From: Euryarchaeota archaeon UBA433
GTDB taxonomy: Archaea; Thermoplasmatota; Poseidoniia; Poseidoniales; Poseidoniaceae
Direction of reading: 5' to 3'
Length of the DNA stretch: 27,263 nt
Assembly: GCA_002495535.1 (NCBI GenBank)
Contig: DAFX01000103.1
Span: 2,009-29,271 of the forward strand
The translations under genes were made by a program, and so were the position numbers. This document shows positions 1 through 8,308 of the stretch, piece by piece (the stretch's first letter is position 1; each line of letters opens with the position of its first letter). The notes beneath the pieces are model-generated. The model did not search any database. It was not told where the DNA came from and saw nothing but the letters and a program-made list of their open reading frames with translations.

Positions 1-1352
1 GTGAAGAAGACCGTCCCGAGGGTGTGGTCAAACAACAGGAAAGCAACGCCGATGATGAACGCTGGAAGGGACATGTAGAGCATGAACACGCTCACGAAGA
101 CCGACCATGCAAACAATGGCATCTTCATGAAACCGACGCCAGGGGCGCGCATCGTGAACACGGTGGTGATGAAGTTAACACCACCAAGCGTCGAGGATGC
201 TCCGAGCATAAGAATGCCTGAAATGAACGCCGTGGTTCCGGGGTTGGAACCGTATTGAGCGAGTTCGGCACCAAGATTCGCTTCGGTGAGTGAAGAGTAT
301 GGCGGGTACATGACCCACGTAATGTCAGCACCTTCACCGGACCAGATTCCGGCATAGATCAGCGGGCTAGAGAACACCAGCAACCACAGACCCATGGCGT
401 TGATTCGAGGGAAGGCCAAGTCTTTAGCACCAATTTGGAGCGGAAGGACGTAATTCATGAATCCAGCAATCATTGGCATGGCTGCGAGGAAAATCATGGT
501 GGTGCCGTGGAGGGTGAAGAACGAGTTGTACTCGGTTTCGGTCAAGAACGTGTTCTCTGGCAGCGCCAGTTGAATACGGAACAAGAGCGCCAGTACACCA
601 CCGACGAGGAAGAAGGTGAACCCGTACAGGAAGTAGAGGATACCGACTTCTTTGTGATCGGTTGTGGTCAACCACGGCTTGAGGTAAGACCAGAAGTGCT
701 CGATGGTGAAGGTGCTCGGGGAACGGGCATAGAACACGTAGAGGACGCCGAGGAGCACGAGGCCGAGGGCGAGTCCAATCGCAGTCATCAAGACCACCAG
801 TGCACGGGCGCTTGGGGCGATATCGCCAGCGTTTATACCGGGGATGACAAGGTCTGCTTGATTCCAATAGTCGCCACCGGAACCTGCACCGCCGTTTACT
901 GCGTTGCCGTAAATTGTGATTTCAACAACCTTGCCGTCGTCGGCTGGAGCGACCCACTCAAAGTCCCACGTTCGGACGGTGTTGGCCTCTGCAGTGTGCG
1001 TAAGGCCCCCGTCCATGTCGTGACTGAGTGATTCGTTGACTGTGGAAACCATTCCCGCAGAGGTGAGGATTCTGAACCCACCTGCGTTGCCGTTCCAATC
1101 GGCTCCACCATCGTCGTGGAGCGCCATGTTGTCGTTAACGACGGTGACGGTGAACGCGTAAGTTTCACTGGCATTGAAGGTGTCAGGGAGTCCTTCGACG
1201 ATCACGGACGTGTCGCCGGATGCGCCTCCGTGACAGCTACAACCGTTGTCACCAGCAGCACCAATTCCAGTTGGCATTGCTTCAAATTGTGGCGCTGCTG
1301 CAAGCATGAGCAGCATAAGAGCGATGAGGCCGAGGGCACGTGTGCGCATCAT
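1..1352 (-). CDS. coxA: Cytochrome c oxidase subunit I with N-terminal secreted CxCH domain (3' end beyond window)
   Basis: My own translation of the minus strand gives 450 residues without a stop, continuing past base 1. Residues 1-25 are a signal peptide. Residues 26-180 are a beta-rich extracytoplasmic domain that begins with a Cys-Ser-Cys-His-Gly-Gly motif (38-43), like Reeler/choice-of-anchor-V domains. A membrane segment lies at about 184-208. Heme-copper oxidase subunit I then starts with WSYLKPWLTTTDHKEVGILY and includes the LHGTTMIF segment, whose His282 is the expected low-spin heme a ligand, and MYPPYSS. The catalytic CuB histidines lie beyond the window. The enzyme reduces O2 to water and pumps protons in the cytoplasmic membrane. 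The ATG overlaps the coxB stop by one base and follows a strong GGAGGTGA ribosome site inside coxB, so the two genes are coupled. The family call is secure; the role of the N-terminal fusion is unknown. Confidence 0.95.
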   Translation of the reverse strand, partial: MMRTRALGLIALMLLMLAAAPQFEAMPTGIGAAGDNGCSCHGGASGDTSVIVEGLPDTFNASETYAFTVTVVNDNMALHDDGGADWNGNAGGFRILTSAGMVSTVNESLSHDMDGGLTHTAEANTVRTWDFEWVAPADDGKVVEITIYGNAVNGGAGSGGDYWNQADLVIPGINAGDIAPSARALVVLMTAIGLALGLVLLGVLYVFYARSPSTFTIEHFWSYLKPWLTTTDHKEVGILYFLYGFTFFLVGGVLALLFRIQLALPENTFLTETEYNSFFTLHGTTMIFLAAMPMIAGFMNYVLPLQIGAKDLAFPRINAMGLWLLVFSSPLIYAGIWSGEGADITWVMYPPYSSLTEANLGAELAQYGSNPGTTAFISGILMLGASSTLGGVNFITTVFTMRAPGVGFMKMPLFAWSVFVSVFMLYMSLPAFIIGVAFLLFDHTLGTVFF

Positions 1353-2347
1353 CAGTAATCACCTCCATCTGCGAGTTCTGCATCATCCGAATCGCTGTGA
1401 GTCTTCTGAACGCCGGTGTCGACCTCGCAGTTGTTTCCTTCACGGGCGACGATGTCGACAAAGCCAATCATCTTCGAGTGGTCAAGGCCACAGTATTCTG
1501 CACATCGGATTGGGAAGGTCCCCATGTCATCGGGCTGAGCGTACATGACGGTGCCAGCCTCAAGTCCAGGAACTAAATCTTCCTTAACGCCCCATTCTGG
1601 GAGCCAGAACGAGTGCTGCACGCCAACATAATTTGGATTGGATGCATCAGATGGGCGGGAATGGAGGTTCATGATTGCCACTTCGTCACAAGGCAGAATC
1701 ATGTGTTCGCCACCAGCGGTGGAGAGAATGGTGCCAACCGGGAGGTGTTCCCAAGTGTGGAGCAGATGATCCTCGGCGTCATAGACGGTGATTTTGGAGT
1801 GGAGTTCAGCATCAAACATGGTGCCCATCAAGGTGATCATGCCCAGTGTTGTATCCATTTCATAATCTGTTTCAACGCCATCGATGGCCACCGTGACATT
1901 TGTCGCGGTGGTGTTATGAGCATGGATCATCAGCATATTGCCTGTCCATTCAACGTCGATGTGCGTCCCTGGATCTTCCCATGTGAGCGCTTCAGTGTAG
2001 TGGAATTCCCAGAACCACTGCTTACCAACAACTTCGATTTCGAAGGTTGGTTCGTTGTCCGGAACTTGCCAAACCGCTGTGTTTGAGGCAAGGGCCATCA
2101 TGGTCAACCACACGACAATGATGGTAGGAAGAACGTAAAACAGCACTTCGAGTTTGGTGTTGTGCGAATCGACGGGGAAGGAACCAACCTCAATGTGGTA
2201 TTTGTCCATGTTCTCAACCGGCTCGACGCCGTCGCGGTAGCGCAGCATAGCGATGAACATCCACCCAAAGGTGAAAATTCCCACAATGATACTCCAAAAC
2301 ATGAACTTGTCGTACAGGACATTGAAAACAGTGTCTTCAGCAGGCAT
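1352..2347 (-). CDS. coxB: Cytochrome c oxidase subunit II (CuA)
   Basis: 331-residue subunit II that takes electrons from the donor protein and passes them to subunit I. Two membrane spans lie at about 16-36 and 68-88. The cupredoxin domain has the QWFWEFHY strand (110-117). A full CuA set is visible: His245 in QHSFWLPEWG, then Cys282, Glu284, Cys286, His290 and Met293 in CAEYCGLDHSKM. About 115-120 residues separate the QWFWEFHY strand from His245, where ordinary subunits II have a much shorter stretch, so there is an insertion within the cupredoxin fold at about 145-235. No CxxCH heme c is present at the C terminus, so this is the heme-free type. The tail after 300 is acidic and probably disordered. 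The gene is first in a coxB-coxA operon transcribed leftwards. Confidence 0.97.
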   Translation of the reverse strand: MPAEDTVFNVLYDKFMFWSIIVGIFTFGWMFIAMLRYRDGVEPVENMDKYHIEVGSFPVDSHNTKLEVLFYVLPTIIVVWLTMMALASNTAVWQVPDNEPTFEIEVVGKQWFWEFHYTEALTWEDPGTHIDVEWTGNMLMIHAHNTTATNVTVAIDGVETDYEMDTTLGMITLMGTMFDAELHSKITVYDAEDHLLHTWEHLPVGTILSTAGGEHMILPCDEVAIMNLHSRPSDASNPNYVGVQHSFWLPEWGVKEDLVPGLEAGTVMYAQPDDMGTFPIRCAEYCGLDHSKMIGFVDIVAREGNNCEVDTGVQKTHSDSDDAELADGGDY

Positions 2348-2378
2348 AGATTACCCTCATGCTAATGGCCGTAGATAC

Positions 2379-2386
2379 CGGTCTTA
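2379..2386 (-). promoter_or_regulatory. Possible TATA box for coxBA
   Basis: On the minus strand the sequence GGGTTTAAGACC contains TTTAAGA about 35 bases upstream of the coxB ATG at 2347. That spacing would give a transcript leader of roughly 10 bases, normal for archaea. No strong BRE is obvious, so this is a weak call. Confidence 0.3.
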
Positions 2387-2507
2387 AACCCTTGGCGACC
2401 GCCCCTTCGTAGAGAATACCTTTCATCGCTTGAGTCTCGCGTTTGAGACGCTTGGTTTCCATCGCTTTTCAACACCGCATTTAGGCGTTTTTTGGCGGTA
2501 TGTCAGG

Positions 2508-2515
2508 TTGATAAA
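2508..2515 (+). promoter_or_regulatory. Possible TATA box for the DUF167/Toprim pair
   Basis: TTGATAAAT is centred about 26 bases before the ATG at 2538 and no Shine-Dalgarno sequence precedes that ATG. This fits a leaderless archaeal transcript. The 190-base gap at 2348-2537 holds this and the divergent coxB promoter and nothing else recognisable. Confidence 0.35.
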
Positions 2516-2537
2516 TGAGGTCTAGAATGCAATCACC

Positions 2538-2858
2538 ATGGCAACGCCATCATGCCTCCAAGCCACCTTGGACGGAAGCGTTCTGATGGCCATCGAGGTG
2601 CAACCGGGGGCTCAAACTGATCGTTTGATCGGCGTCAACCCGTGGCGATCACGTCTGGGTGTTGCCGTTCGCGCTCAAGCACAAAAAGGGCAAGCCAATG
2701 AGGCGGTTCTGAGGCTGCTAAGTGAAACACTTGGAATGCCTCGTCAGGCTTGCAGCATTATGAATGGCCACACCTCAAGAAGCAAAACGGTTCGTTTTGA
2801 GGGCGTTGATCCCGATGCCTTGCTCGCCCTTCTCGAGGGTGTTTTGGAGGAAGCATGA
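2538..2858 (+). CDS. DUF167 (YggU/UPF0235) family protein
   Basis: 106 residues, the usual size for this small alpha/beta family, which is conserved in bacteria and archaea and has no firmly assigned biochemical role. Family features visible are the strand MAIEVQPGAQTDRLIG, then VAVRAQAQKGQANEAVLRLLSETLG (30-64 region, the KGxANxA signature) and a final strand with SRSKTVRFEG. The stop overlaps the ATG of the Toprim gene in an ATGA junction, so the two are probably translated together. The start at 2538 is the first ATG after a TATA-like element; no ribosome site is seen. Confidence 0.9.
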   Translation: MATPSCLQATLDGSVLMAIEVQPGAQTDRLIGVNPWRSRLGVAVRAQAQKGQANEAVLRLLSETLGMPRQACSIMNGHTSRSKTVRFEGVDPDALLALLEGVLEEA

Positions 2859-3343
2859 CTCGAGACACAAGGCATCGCTCACCGCTTGGTTCAGGAGATG
2901 CCGCTCTTCGCTTCCGACTCGCGGGTGAAGCACTGGCGGGCGCACGCATCCTTAATCGCGAACAGTCCTGGCCTATTTTGGTCGAGGGGCGGAGGGACAA
3001 AATTGCCCTTGAAGTGCTTGGATTCCAGGGGCCTGTCGAGGTGCTCAATCGTGGTTGGCCTTTGGAACGATTGATTGCCTACCTGTACGAGAAATACGGC
3101 CCAAGAACGGCTGAAAATGGACCGGCATTGTGTGTTTTGATGGATTGGGATCGGACTGGGGGGCGTCTGCAAACTGAGCTCCGCCGGCGTTTGGAGGGCA
3201 TGGATGTGAACATTTCCGAATCGCTCAGAGAGGTCTTGATGAAGGCGTTAAAACCCGAAACAAGAGTGGTTGAGTCCCTCAAAAGTATGGTTCATGATTT
3301 GCTGCCCTTCATCGATGAATACGATGATTTTGAGGCAGAATAA
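2855..3343 (+). CDS. Small Toprim-domain protein
   Basis: 162 residues. The Toprim core is visible: the strand ILVEGRRDKIAL with conserved Glu44, and LMDWDRTGGRL with the DxD pair Asp97/Asp99, which would bind Mg2+. It resembles the stand-alone archaeal Toprim proteins related to RNase M5 and small primase-like proteins (COG1658/UPF0292 type), thought to act on nucleic acid. The substrate cannot be told from sequence. It is expressed with the upstream DUF167 gene through a 4-base overlap. Its stop is two bases from the convergent stop of the Lrp-type gene. Confidence 0.85.
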   Translation: MTRDTRHRSPLGSGDAALRFRLAGEALAGARILNREQSWPILVEGRRDKIALEVLGFQGPVEVLNRGWPLERLIAYLYEKYGPRTAENGPALCVLMDWDRTGGRLQTELRRRLEGMDVNISESLREVLMKALKPETRVVESLKSMVHDLLPFIDEYDDFEAE

Positions 3344-3345
3344 AC

Positions 3346-3807
3346 TCACTCATCGACGGGCGTAGGGCGGGGTCGCCCCTCTTCCTTCACGGTGTTGAGC
3401 ACAACGTGGGTGTATGAGCGAGCAACGCCGTCAAGGGTGAACACGGTCTTGGTCAGATCGTCCAAATCCGCTCGATCTTTGACCCGTGCTAAGACCATTG
3501 AATCCCAGTCGCCGGTCACGTCATAAACTGCAAACACCCGGGGGTCGGCTGCGATTTGAGTTTGAACATCAATCATGCGCCCTTTTACGATCCTCAAGCC
3601 CGCCATGATGGTCATCGACCAACCCACTGCACTTGGATCAAGCATGACGCTGTACCCCTTGATGACGCCCATTTCTTCGAGCCTTCGCAGCCGATTGAGA
3701 ACGGTCCCTTGGGCAATACCAACCTTTCGGGCAAGCGCCCGCTGACTGGTTCGTGCGTCTTCGAGGAGCACCTCAAGAATGGCCCGGTCGGTGTCGTCAA
3801 GGTTCAT
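3346..3807 (-). CDS. Lrp/AsnC-family transcriptional regulator
   Basis: 153 residues, the standard length. Residues 1-60 form the AsnC-type helix-turn-helix: LDDTDRAILEVLLEDARTSQ, then ALARKVGIAQGTVLNRLRRLEEMGVIKGY. Residues 65-145 form the RAM effector/oligomerisation domain with VFAVYDVTGDWDSMVLARV. Such proteins usually bind an amino acid or act as feast/famine regulators; ligand and targets are unknown here. The ATG overlaps the stop of the upstream 397-residue gene (ATGA), so it is the last gene of a three-gene minus-strand unit. Confidence 0.95.
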   Translation of the reverse strand: MNLDDTDRAILEVLLEDARTSQRALARKVGIAQGTVLNRLRRLEEMGVIKGYSVMLDPSAVGWSMTIMAGLRIVKGRMIDVQTQIAADPRVFAVYDVTGDWDSMVLARVKDRADLDDLTKTVFTLDGVARSYTHVVLNTVKEEGRPRPTPVDE

Positions 3808-4997
3808 GTGTCATCACCATTGGATGCTTCATCGCCTTCGACTTCAACGCTTCGGACGGTCTGCTGTGGTGAGGCCAATCGTAGGTATTGTGTCCAAGCA
3901 CCCAATTCCTCAACCTCAACACTGAGGGAAATATGACAATCAACGTCTTCGTGACGCTTGAAGCGAATCGTAAATTCATGATGTTTGCCAGCGAGAATGT
4001 TGACCCGCTTGAAGCCGCCTCGAATCGCCCATGGTTTCGTGCAGTCGCATCCGTTCAGAGAAAGGGGTTGGGTTCCTGCAAGAATTCGGAACTGGAGCGT
4101 AGGCGGGTCGGATGAAAGCCATTGAGCATCAATTTTAGGCATCCCTTTTTCTCTTTTGAACGACCCCATAACGGAGCCAGATGCCACGACTGCGCACAGC
4201 AGAATGATGAAAATTGGAACGAAGAAATTGCCAGTGGATGCGCCATCCCATGAAGTTGGAATTGGGGTGTTGTAAAGGGCCAAGAGCCGAGTTTCTTCAC
4301 CGCCCTCTACATCACCAAAGAACGCAAGGGTGATGTGCCAGCCATGGGGCTGATCATCAAGATCAATCCCAGCTGCTGAAAGGTGTGTCGAGGGGATATT
4401 CCAGGTTGTGTGTGTCGTGTTGTTGACCTGAACAGAGAACCCAACTTGCGGCATCATGTCGCGAACCAAATGCTGAGCTACCCTTCCATGATGATCGACA
4501 GCTCGGTCTTCGCTGATCAAAATCGAAAGCACGGTTGAATCGCTCAAATTCACAAGGGGGGTGAACGAAACTGGCATTGCAATTGCGATCGCCCCATTCT
4601 CATCCAACACGAGTTCTATGGAGCCTTCGAGTTTAATCACAGCGTCTTGGAGATTGAGGCTTTGAGCGGTTTGTGGATCGAGTTGCCCGTTGTAAAGGGT
4701 CCCCGCTTCACCGGCCAAACCAAGTTGTCCAATCCTTGCTTTCGCATCGTCATCGGGCCAATCTGAGCCGGTTTCATCGCTCCATGGCCACCATGAAAGT
4801 TGGACGCCAGCGCTCGCTTGACCGACTTTTTCACCATCGATATCGAGGAAAGATTCCACCAACAATTCATCCAAAGGTTCAGGATTTGGAATGGCTTTTG
4901 AGATGCCTTCTGATGTCGAGGATTCTGCCGTTACCAGCGGCAACCCGCAAATGCAACCTGCCAAAAGAAGCGTCATCAGAGTCAACGTCCCTCTCAT
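3804..4997 (-). CDS. Secreted or membrane-anchored protein of unknown function
   Basis: 397 residues, family not recognised. The N terminus is a signal peptide with likely cleavage after VTA at 24. A lipobox-like LLAGC (Cys15) is also present, so lipidation cannot be excluded. Residues 25-255 are an extracytoplasmic, beta-rich region with aromatic and acidic patches (WWPWSDETGSDW). One membrane span lies at about 257-277. The basic KREKG stop-transfer sequence follows, then a cytoplasmic region of about 115 residues with two cysteines in NGCDCTKPWA. The gene lies nine bases after the methyltransferase stop and overlaps the Lrp start, so it is within one transcription unit. A sensor role coupled to the Lrp regulator is only a guess. 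Confidence 0.8.
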   Translation of the reverse strand: MRGTLTLMTLLLAGCICGLPLVTAESSTSEGISKAIPNPEPLDELLVESFLDIDGEKVGQASAGVQLSWWPWSDETGSDWPDDDAKARIGQLGLAGEAGTLYNGQLDPQTAQSLNLQDAVIKLEGSIELVLDENGAIAIAMPVSFTPLVNLSDSTVLSILISEDRAVDHHGRVAQHLVRDMMPQVGFSVQVNNTTHTTWNIPSTHLSAAGIDLDDQPHGWHITLAFFGDVEGGEETRLLALYNTPIPTSWDGASTGNFFVPIFIILLCAVVASGSVMGSFKREKGMPKIDAQWLSSDPPTLQFRILAGTQPLSLNGCDCTKPWAIRGGFKRVNILAGKHHEFTIRFKRHEDVDCHISLSVEVEELGAWTQYLRLASPQQTVRSVEVEGDEASNGDDT

Positions 4998-5006
4998 CTC
5001 AATCCC

Positions 5007-6791
5007 TCACTCCTCTTCCTCTGCTTCCGAGGGCATACCGAGTTTCATTCGCAGTACGTCTCGACCAACACGATCGATCATCAACGTCATGCGAGCGCCG
5101 ACCCAACCTGAAACATAGGCAGGGCCACATTCGAGATCACATGACATCAAGATAGGCCCTGAGGCTTCAACGGGTCCAAACGCTTCGGTGTATTCTTCCA
5201 TCAGTGGGGCCCAGCCCTGAAGCATGCGACGCAATGTCTCAGGTGAGATGCCATGCAGAGGAGTGGTGATGAGATCCCTCAACGCTGGAACTGATTCTTG
5301 CCTTGAACGCCATATTTTTCTCTTCTGTGTGAAAGCAGGCAAGCCAACATGAATCAGTTTGAGGGGATGAAACGTGCCTTCGGGCCATAAATTACCTCGC
5401 TTGTTCGGGCATTGGCGGTTGAAAATCCGGTCTTCGACTAACTTTGGAGCGATGTTCAATCGCTTTCCACGGTGCCACCACGACCAGGTGCTGTCGTTGA
5501 GACCGTACCTCTTTTGCACTTCTTCGACGATTTCCATAGGTGCTGGGAAAATCGAATGTCGATTCGGAGAGGGTTTGTCAAGCAACAAGGGCTTCCACCC
5601 TGAATCTGGGTTTTGGTAACGTTTGGGTACGAAGGTGCGCGCTACATTTTGCGGCGTTGCCTCTGGTTTGTGGCGTAAACGAGCTACAAAAAAGCCGCCT
5701 GTGTCGTTGTCGTGATGATACAAGCGGATGCAGTGGGGGAGGGCTGCTTCGATTGCATCTTCAAGATCCGAATCAACCTCTTGGTCGAGTTCGGCGGCGA
5801 ATAATTTTCGTTGACTGGGCGAAAGGTGGGATGGGTGGAGTGAAGGGGCATTGAGTGCTTGCTCTCCGGGGCATACCTTGCCTTCTTGGTCTAGAATATC
5901 CCATGTTTGCAATCCTTGATGAAGGAGAAGTCCGTTCAAGTTTGATCGATCGATCTCTACCAGTTCCAGCCACGGCGCACGACGCAACAACTCTGCAACG
6001 ACCGCCTCGTTTTCACACGGATCCATGCTGCATGTGGAATACACAAGATCGTGACCTGGTCGCAAGAGGGTCGCCCCTCTGTATGAAATTTCAACTTGGA
6101 GATTGAACATGCTTCGTCCATCCCGAGGCGTCCACTTCCACCACACGTTGCGGTTTTTCCTCGAGGTGGCCGAACCCGTGCAGGGCACATCAGCAACAAT
6201 GCCGTCATAACCTGGGGGCGGAATTCGTCCGAGGTGCCGCCCATCTTGTTGGTTGATGAGCATGTTTGAGATGGCCAAACGACCGCGATTTGAGACAAGC
6301 ATGTTGACCCGCCCAGATGCAGGTTCATTGGCTACGACGACCCCTTCTGGATGAATTGCTTCTGCAATCTGTGTGGCTTTAGAACCTGGGGCAGCGCACA
6401 TATCGAGGACCAATTCTCCCGATCTTGGGTTGAGGACCACGACTGGAAGCATGCTTGCTGCCTCTTGCCTGGTGATCCTGCCGGACTCATGAAGCAGGGC
6501 CATGATGTGTTTTGCGTTGGCATCAGGCGCTTGGCCACGTGGAAAAGGCATCTGCCATGCAAACTCATTTTGAGCCCAGGTCAAGGGCGAACCACCGATC
6601 CCGCGCAGGACGTTTTCCGTCCAAGTTCGATCGTAACGGCCAGGTGTGATGCGGAAGGTCTCAGGGAGCGTCTCAGTCGCCTTTGCAAGCCAAGCGTCAA
6701 GGTCCAAACCGAGGTTTTCTGCAAGTCGGGCCAGCGGGGTATCCCTTGCAACGGCGAGGAGGTCTTGGTCTTGCCATTCCCCTCGCGACAT
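5007..6791 (-). CDS. tRNA (cytosine-5)-methyltransferase, Trm4/NSUN2-like
   Basis: 594 residues. The N-terminal 110 residues resemble the NSUN RNA-binding lead-in (FRITPGRYDR, then AWQMPFPRG). The SAM-binding Rossmann fold starts with LVLDMCAAPGSKATQIAEA (about 127-145). The two catalytic cysteines are Cys204 in DVPCTGSATSRKN and Cys254 in YSTCSMDPCENEAVVAELL. This order and wording fits the NOL1/NOP2/Sun family, closest by eye to Trm4/NSUN2, which makes m5C in tRNA. The C-terminal 200 residues (after YHHDNDTGGFFVARLRHK) contain a second domain, possibly PUA-like, ending in a Glu-rich tail. It is first in the minus-strand unit. The exact target cytosine is unknown. Confidence 0.93.
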   Translation of the reverse strand: MSRGEWQDQDLLAVARDTPLARLAENLGLDLDAWLAKATETLPETFRITPGRYDRTWTENVLRGIGGSPLTWAQNEFAWQMPFPRGQAPDANAKHIMALLHESGRITRQEAASMLPVVVLNPRSGELVLDMCAAPGSKATQIAEAIHPEGVVVANEPASGRVNMLVSNRGRLAISNMLINQQDGRHLGRIPPPGYDGIVADVPCTGSATSRKNRNVWWKWTPRDGRSMFNLQVEISYRGATLLRPGHDLVYSTCSMDPCENEAVVAELLRRAPWLELVEIDRSNLNGLLLHQGLQTWDILDQEGKVCPGEQALNAPSLHPSHLSPSQRKLFAAELDQEVDSDLEDAIEAALPHCIRLYHHDNDTGGFFVARLRHKPEATPQNVARTFVPKRYQNPDSGWKPLLLDKPSPNRHSIFPAPMEIVEEVQKRYGLNDSTWSWWHRGKRLNIAPKLVEDRIFNRQCPNKRGNLWPEGTFHPLKLIHVGLPAFTQKRKIWRSRQESVPALRDLITTPLHGISPETLRRMLQGWAPLMEEYTEAFGPVEASGPILMSCDLECGPAYVSGWVGARMTLMIDRVGRDVLRMKLGMPSEAEEEE

Positions 6792-6835
6792 ACCTCGGGG
6801 TTTGGCCGCCTGACTATGTTGCTTCCGCCATGCTC

Positions 6836-6841
6836 AAGGAG
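6836..6841 (+). promoter_or_regulatory. Ribosome binding site deciding the GTG start at 6851
   Basis: AAGGAG ends nine bases before the GTG at 6851. The alternative in-frame ATG at 6863 would be 21 bases away, so the GTG start is preferred. Confidence 0.6.
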
Positions 6842-6850
6842 TGAACCCCT

Positions 6851-8224
6851 GTGGTCGAAATCATGTTGGGGGATTCTTTGCCGTGGTTTTTCCCCTTGCT
6901 TGCGTTGCTGCTTTGTACCTGGGTGGCGTTCGCATCGATTGAAAAAAGAGCAAATGAAGGAGAAAATTCCGTCTCGAAGTTCGTTGTCCCTGTGTTACGG
7001 TGGGGCCCCCCTATCATGCTCGGCTGGCTTTTTCTCCACCGGCTCATCGCTATTTTTAGCCTCGATAAAAGCCACATGGAAGTCCTCCAATATTTGCCTA
7101 GCGAGGCGGGAATGGGTGACCAATTCACCTTGCTGTTGGCCGGGCAAGGGGGCATTGAATTGGCAACATGTGCCGCGGCCATCTTTGCCGTGTGTTCACC
7201 TCGATTACCAAGCGTGCAAGCGATCAGCACTGAGGCATCGGCCGCCGTTCAACACCGCATGATGATGTTCTGCGCCCTTTGTATTTTGATGGGTGTGGGC
7301 GTGCTTTTTCCAGAACACGCCTACATTGCGAGCAGCCCTTTGCCACAACAGAACATCGGGAGCGCCCCCGCCATCAGCAATGCACTGCTGCCCCTCTTGT
7401 TCGGCCTCATGGTGATGTTTGGAGGAGAATTGTTTGCCGTCTCAAGCGTTTACACCATTGAAGCAGACTTCTCAGCCTTAGCAAAGAAAGCGACGCTCAA
7501 GTGCGTTCTGCTGATTGTGGCAACTTTAGCATGGTTGGCCTCGGGACCGGATGCGTGGGTTGCATGGCAACAAGACTCAACCGATTCAAACGCTGCCCTT
7601 GCCTTGCTGATGGTGATGCATGCAACGGTTGTCCTCACCGCTGTCCTGCAGCCATCTCGGCGTATTGAAAGCAGATTAGCGCATGGCGAACGGCGCAGTG
7701 TTGCGTTGCTTGCCATGTTTGCATCTGTAGGCTTGATCATGCTGATCAGCGCTTGCACATTGCTCAACAACAGTTCCAATTTCGCAACCACAGCTGGTGC
7801 GAATTTGTTTGGCCTCTGGTTGACTTCATCGGTCTTGGGGGCGATGCTATTGGTTCAATTCATGCCCACATTAGGCTTTGATGCCGCCCCTCGCCCGGAA
7901 ACTTGGTGGCTTCGTATGATGGGGCTGCTCATACCGATGGTTGCCATCGCCATCACGCCCTTTGGCATCTACCTCTTGCCGGGAGTCTGGCTTGCATTGG
8001 CATGGTCGATGGTGATTCCATGGATCGCTGAGGCTGATGTTGCAACACCATCGGTCGCATTCGTCACCGCACCGTTATTTGGGGCCACTGTTGTCGCTTT
8101 AGCCCTCCCATTCATGGCTTCACAAGTGTTCCTGGCCGCCATGTTCCTTGCAACCCCTGCCCTCATCGTTGCAGTTGCTGGCATGCTTATTCACAAGCCA
8201 TCTGCTTTGCAAACCACTTCGTAA
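6851..8224 (+). CDS. Polytopic membrane protein of unknown function
   Basis: 457 residues made mostly of hydrophobic segments; about 11-13 membrane spans can be counted. There are two short hydrophilic loops (about 27-45 and 270-285, the second with RRIESRLAHGERRS). Several small-residue helices such as LALAWSMVIPW and ALALPFMASQVFLAAM are present. I see no transporter, oxidase or glycosyltransferase signature and do not recognise the family. It starts with GTG behind a good ribosome site, divergent from the methyltransferase with only 59 bases between them. The promoters must therefore overlap, or one transcript must be leaderless. Confidence 0.85.
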   Translation: MVEIMLGDSLPWFFPLLALLLCTWVAFASIEKRANEGENSVSKFVVPVLRWGPPIMLGWLFLHRLIAIFSLDKSHMEVLQYLPSEAGMGDQFTLLLAGQGGIELATCAAAIFAVCSPRLPSVQAISTEASAAVQHRMMMFCALCILMGVGVLFPEHAYIASSPLPQQNIGSAPAISNALLPLLFGLMVMFGGELFAVSSVYTIEADFSALAKKATLKCVLLIVATLAWLASGPDAWVAWQQDSTDSNAALALLMVMHATVVLTAVLQPSRRIESRLAHGERRSVALLAMFASVGLIMLISACTLLNNSSNFATTAGANLFGLWLTSSVLGAMLLVQFMPTLGFDAAPRPETWWLRMMGLLIPMVAIAITPFGIYLLPGVWLALAWSMVIPWIAEADVATPSVAFVTAPLFGATVVALALPFMASQVFLAAMFLATPALIVAVAGMLIHKPSALQTTS

Positions 8225-8308
8225 AACGTGGTTCTCGACCTCGGCATCGTCGCGCTTCTTATTAGCAAAACGGGAGGCCTTCCGACTGGAATCTGAGGAT
8301 TTCATGGG

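Noticed and set aside
435..1031. 198-residue plus-strand open frame
   Set aside because: It is antisense to coxA, whose frame is continuous and matches known motifs; the plus-strand translation is unlike any protein.
1224..1241. CSCHGG as a heme c attachment site
   Set aside because: Heme c needs CxxCH (or rare longer spacings); here only one residue separates the cysteines.
6351..7262. 303-residue plus-strand open frame
   Set aside because: It overlaps the methyltransferase start region and the membrane-protein gene out of frame; its composition (many Cys, Arg, Ser) is that of a shadow frame.
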